A stretch of 64,000 nucleotides of DNA from Alcanivorax sp. (GTDB lineage Bacteria > Pseudomonadota > Gammaproteobacteria > Pseudomonadales > Alcanivoracaceae): the NCBI GenBank assembly GCA_022449455.1, contig JAKUPL010000008.1, positions 116,981 to 180,980 of the forward strand, given 5' to 3'. How positions within the stretch are numbered: the first letter of the stretch is position 1; each line of letters opens with the position of its first letter. Shown here one piece after another: positions 62,636 through 64,000 of the stretch. The translations under genes were made by a program, and so were the position numbers. Below the pieces are notes generated by a model. That model was not told the origin of the DNA, searched no databases, and saw only the letters and a list, made by a program, of their open reading frames with translations.

Positions 62636-63639
62636 TCGAGCGCGACGCGGACCTGTCCGGCGCCAACACCCTGGCGCTGCCGGCCCGCGCCGAGCGGCTG
62701 GCGCGCCCGGACAGCGGCGAGGCTCTGGCCGGACTGCTGTCCGGCCGGCGCGGCGATGAGCCGCTGTATGTGCTGGGGCAGGGCAGCAACCTGGTGCTGG
62801 ACGGCGATCTGCCCGGCCTGACGGTGATCCCGGCCCTGGATCGGATCGACTACCGGGTGGAGGGTGACCAGGCCCGGGTCACCGCCGGCGCCGGCGTGGT
62901 CTGGGACCGGCTGGTGGCGGACACGGTGGCGCGCGGTTGGCGCGGGCTGGAGAACCTGTCGCTGATCCCCGGCACCGCCGGCGCCGCGCCGTTCCAGAAC
63001 ATCGGCGCCTACGGCGTGGAACTGGCGGACGTGCTGGAGAGCGTGGACGCGGTGACGGTGGCCGACGGCCGGCCGGTGCGCTTCCGCGCCGCCGAGTGCG
63101 AGTTCGACTATCGCGACAGCCTGTTCAAAAGCCGGCGGCGGGGCGAATTCATCATCACCGCCATCACCCTGCGGCTGCACCGTCACGGACCTTGCCGGGT
63201 GGATTACGGCGGTCTGGCGGCGCGCTTCGGCGACGCCGACCCGGCCACGCTGGAGCCGGCGGCGGTGCGCGCGGCGGTGATCGAGCTGCGGCAAAGCAAA
63301 CTGCCGGACCCGGCGGTGCTGCCCAACGCGGGCAGCTTCTTCAAGAATCCGGTGGTGTCCGTGGCCCATTATCAGCGGCTGAAAAAGAACGAGCCGGAGC
63401 TTGTGGCCTTCCCCCATCGGGATGGCCACAAGCTGGCCGCCGGCTGGCTGATCGAGCGGGCCGGCTGGAAGGGCCGGCGGCTGGGGCCGGTGGGCATGCA
63501 TCGGGATCAGGCGCTGGTGCTGGTCAACCATGGTGGCGCCCGGGCGGCGGACGTGCGGGCCCTGGCCGGGGCGGTGCGCGCCGATGTCGAGGCCCGTTTC
63601 GGCGTCACTCTCGAGCAGGAACCGATTCCGCTGCCTTGA
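62632..63639 (+). CDS. murB: UDP-N-acetylmuramate dehydrogenase
   Basis: A 335-residue FAD enzyme reducing UDP-GlcNAc-enolpyruvate to UDP-MurNAc in peptidoglycan synthesis. LGQGSNLVLDGDLPGLTVI and LIPGTAGAAPFQNIGAYGVEL bind FAD; LPNAGSFFKNPVV and the active-site Ser/Glu region follow. GTG 62632 overlaps the phosphatase stop and gives the normal length. Confidence 0.95.
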   Translation: MIERDADLSGANTLALPARAERLARPDSGEALAGLLSGRRGDEPLYVLGQGSNLVLDGDLPGLTVIPALDRIDYRVEGDQARVTAGAGVVWDRLVADTVARGWRGLENLSLIPGTAGAAPFQNIGAYGVELADVLESVDAVTVADGRPVRFRAAECEFDYRDSLFKSRRRGEFIITAITLRLHRHGPCRVDYGGLAARFGDADPATLEPAAVRAAVIELRQSKLPDPAVLPNAGSFFKNPVVSVAHYQRLKKNEPELVAFPHRDGHKLAAGWLIERAGWKGRRLGPVGMHRDQALVLVNHGGARAADVRALAGAVRADVEARFGVTLEQEPIPLP

Positions 63640-63653
63640 GGCCGCGACGCCAC

Positions 63654-63724
63654 GTAGGAGCGGTGGTTCCACCGCGATGGCCTGGCGTAGGGTGGGATGA
63701 TCGCGGTCGAACGACCACTCCTAC
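63654..63724. repeat. REP-like inverted pair
   Basis: GTAGGAGCGGTGGTTCCACC with GCGATGG (63654-63680) and its diverged inverse GATCGCGGTCGAACGACCA with CTCCTAC (63699-63724) form a head-to-head pair. Each has its own hairpin. The GTAGGAG core is the one known from Pseudomonas-type REP elements. It lies just after murB. Confidence 0.75.
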
Positions 63725-63749
63725 CGGGGCCTCCCCAAAAGCAGCAAGC

Positions 63750-63785
63750 AAAAAAAAAAACCGCCCCGAAGGGCGGTTTTTTTAT
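63750..63785. terminator. Bidirectional terminator between murB and the RNase E-like gene
   Basis: CCGCCC (63761-63766) pairs with GGGCGG (63771-63776) around CGAA, with ten or more A before and seven T after, so it can stop transcripts from both sides. Confidence 0.92.
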
Positions 63786-63797
63786 GGGCCGGTGGGA

Positions 63798-64000
63798 TCA
63801 GGCGTCGTGGTTGGCGTCTTCACCCGGGTTCGGCGTTTGCGCTGCTGCCTGTTGCTCGCGGCGGCGCTGGCGCGGGTCGTTGCCGGCGCGGCCGGCGGGG
63901 ATTTGCGCCGGGGCCGGTTTGGCGAACGACGGCCGGGCGGGCGCCTCGGAGGCCGATTCCGGAGCCGGGGCGGGGGCCGCCGGTTGGGCCGGAGCCGGAC
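63798..64000 (-). CDS. rne: C-terminal end of an RNase E-like protein, partial
   Basis: The minus-strand frame ending at the TGA at 63800-63798 is open to the window edge. It codes a Pro/Ala-rich stretch and then GRAGNDPRQRRREQQAAAQ before the end NPGEDANHDA. This NDPRxxRR tail and the place opposite murB match RNase E of related bacteria. Only about 67 residues are visible, all from the disordered tail, so the catalytic part cannot be checked. Confidence 0.62.
   Translation of the reverse strand, partial: PAPAQPAAPAPAPESASEAPARPSFAKPAPAQIPAGRAGNDPRQRRREQQAAAQTPNPGEDANHDA

Overview
The window comes from a high-GC gammaproteobacterium with a Gram-negative envelope (lipid A, KDO and Lol genes, trimeric porin). 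The block lolC-lolD ... comEC-exbB-exbD-msbA-lpxK-kdsB-ptp-murB, followed by a convergent RNase E-like gene, resembles the order known from Pseudomonas. The fatty-acid and alkane-type metabolism and the REP-like repeat would fit Pseudomonadales or Alcanivorax relatives. This assignment is an inference from gene content and order, not from a marker-gene comparison. No rRNA, tRNA, CRISPR array, transposase or prophage gene was recognised.

Layout. (1) 2-3185: the end of a fatty-acid beta-oxidation operon (thiolase plus multifunctional FadB/FadJ-type protein) closed by a terminator. (2) 3249-8977, minus strand: a complete seven-gene Nit1C cluster (nitBCDEFGH: nitrilase, radical SAM, GNAT, AIR-synthase-like, flavoprotein and two small proteins), known in other bacteria for nitrile and cyanide use. 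A divergent MocR-type regulator lies at 9246-10634, and a sigma-54-type promoter precedes nitB. (3) 10819-14037: heme oxygenase plus a hemin ABC importer. (4) 14097-29178: a TetR regulator, a leader region, then a catabolic locus: fused TRAP permease, two paralogous TAXI binding proteins, an acyl-CoA synthetase of the ADP-forming type, a DUF1254 protein, a metal-site-degenerate MBL protein, a porin, two acyl-CoA dehydrogenases, a crotonase and a thioesterase. It looks like uptake, CoA activation and beta-oxidation of an unidentified carboxylic acid.

(5) 29179-37822: the most unusual region. Two divergent operons face each other across a 525-bp control region. Leftward: OsmC-like protein, acyl-CoA-dehydrogenase-fold flavoprotein, rubredoxin-reductase fusion, cyanase. 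Rightward: a three-part ABC importer of the nitrate/sulfonate type and a sigma-54 activator. The control region holds two good -24/-12 promoters, a pair of palindromes placed like enhancers, a possible IHF site and a G-quadruplex-type tract. Together with the Nit1C cluster this suggests a sigma-54-controlled programme for scavenging nitrogen (or sulfur) from C-N compounds, with cyanate as a likely by-product or substrate.

(6) 37952-54560: mostly housekeeping and stress genes: DsbA-family isomerase, ABC1/UbiB kinase with a neighbouring ribbon-helix-helix protein and shared palindromes, Fe-S photolyase, AraC regulator with purU, rlmM, an AmpG-like transporter, tusA, degV, the agmatine-to-putrescine genes aguA-aguB with a BCCT transporter, an acidic SmpA-like exported protein, and lolC-lolD. 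(7) 54682-64000: envelope biogenesis and competence block, ending in a REP pair, a bidirectional terminator and the C-terminus of an RNase E-like protein on the minus strand.
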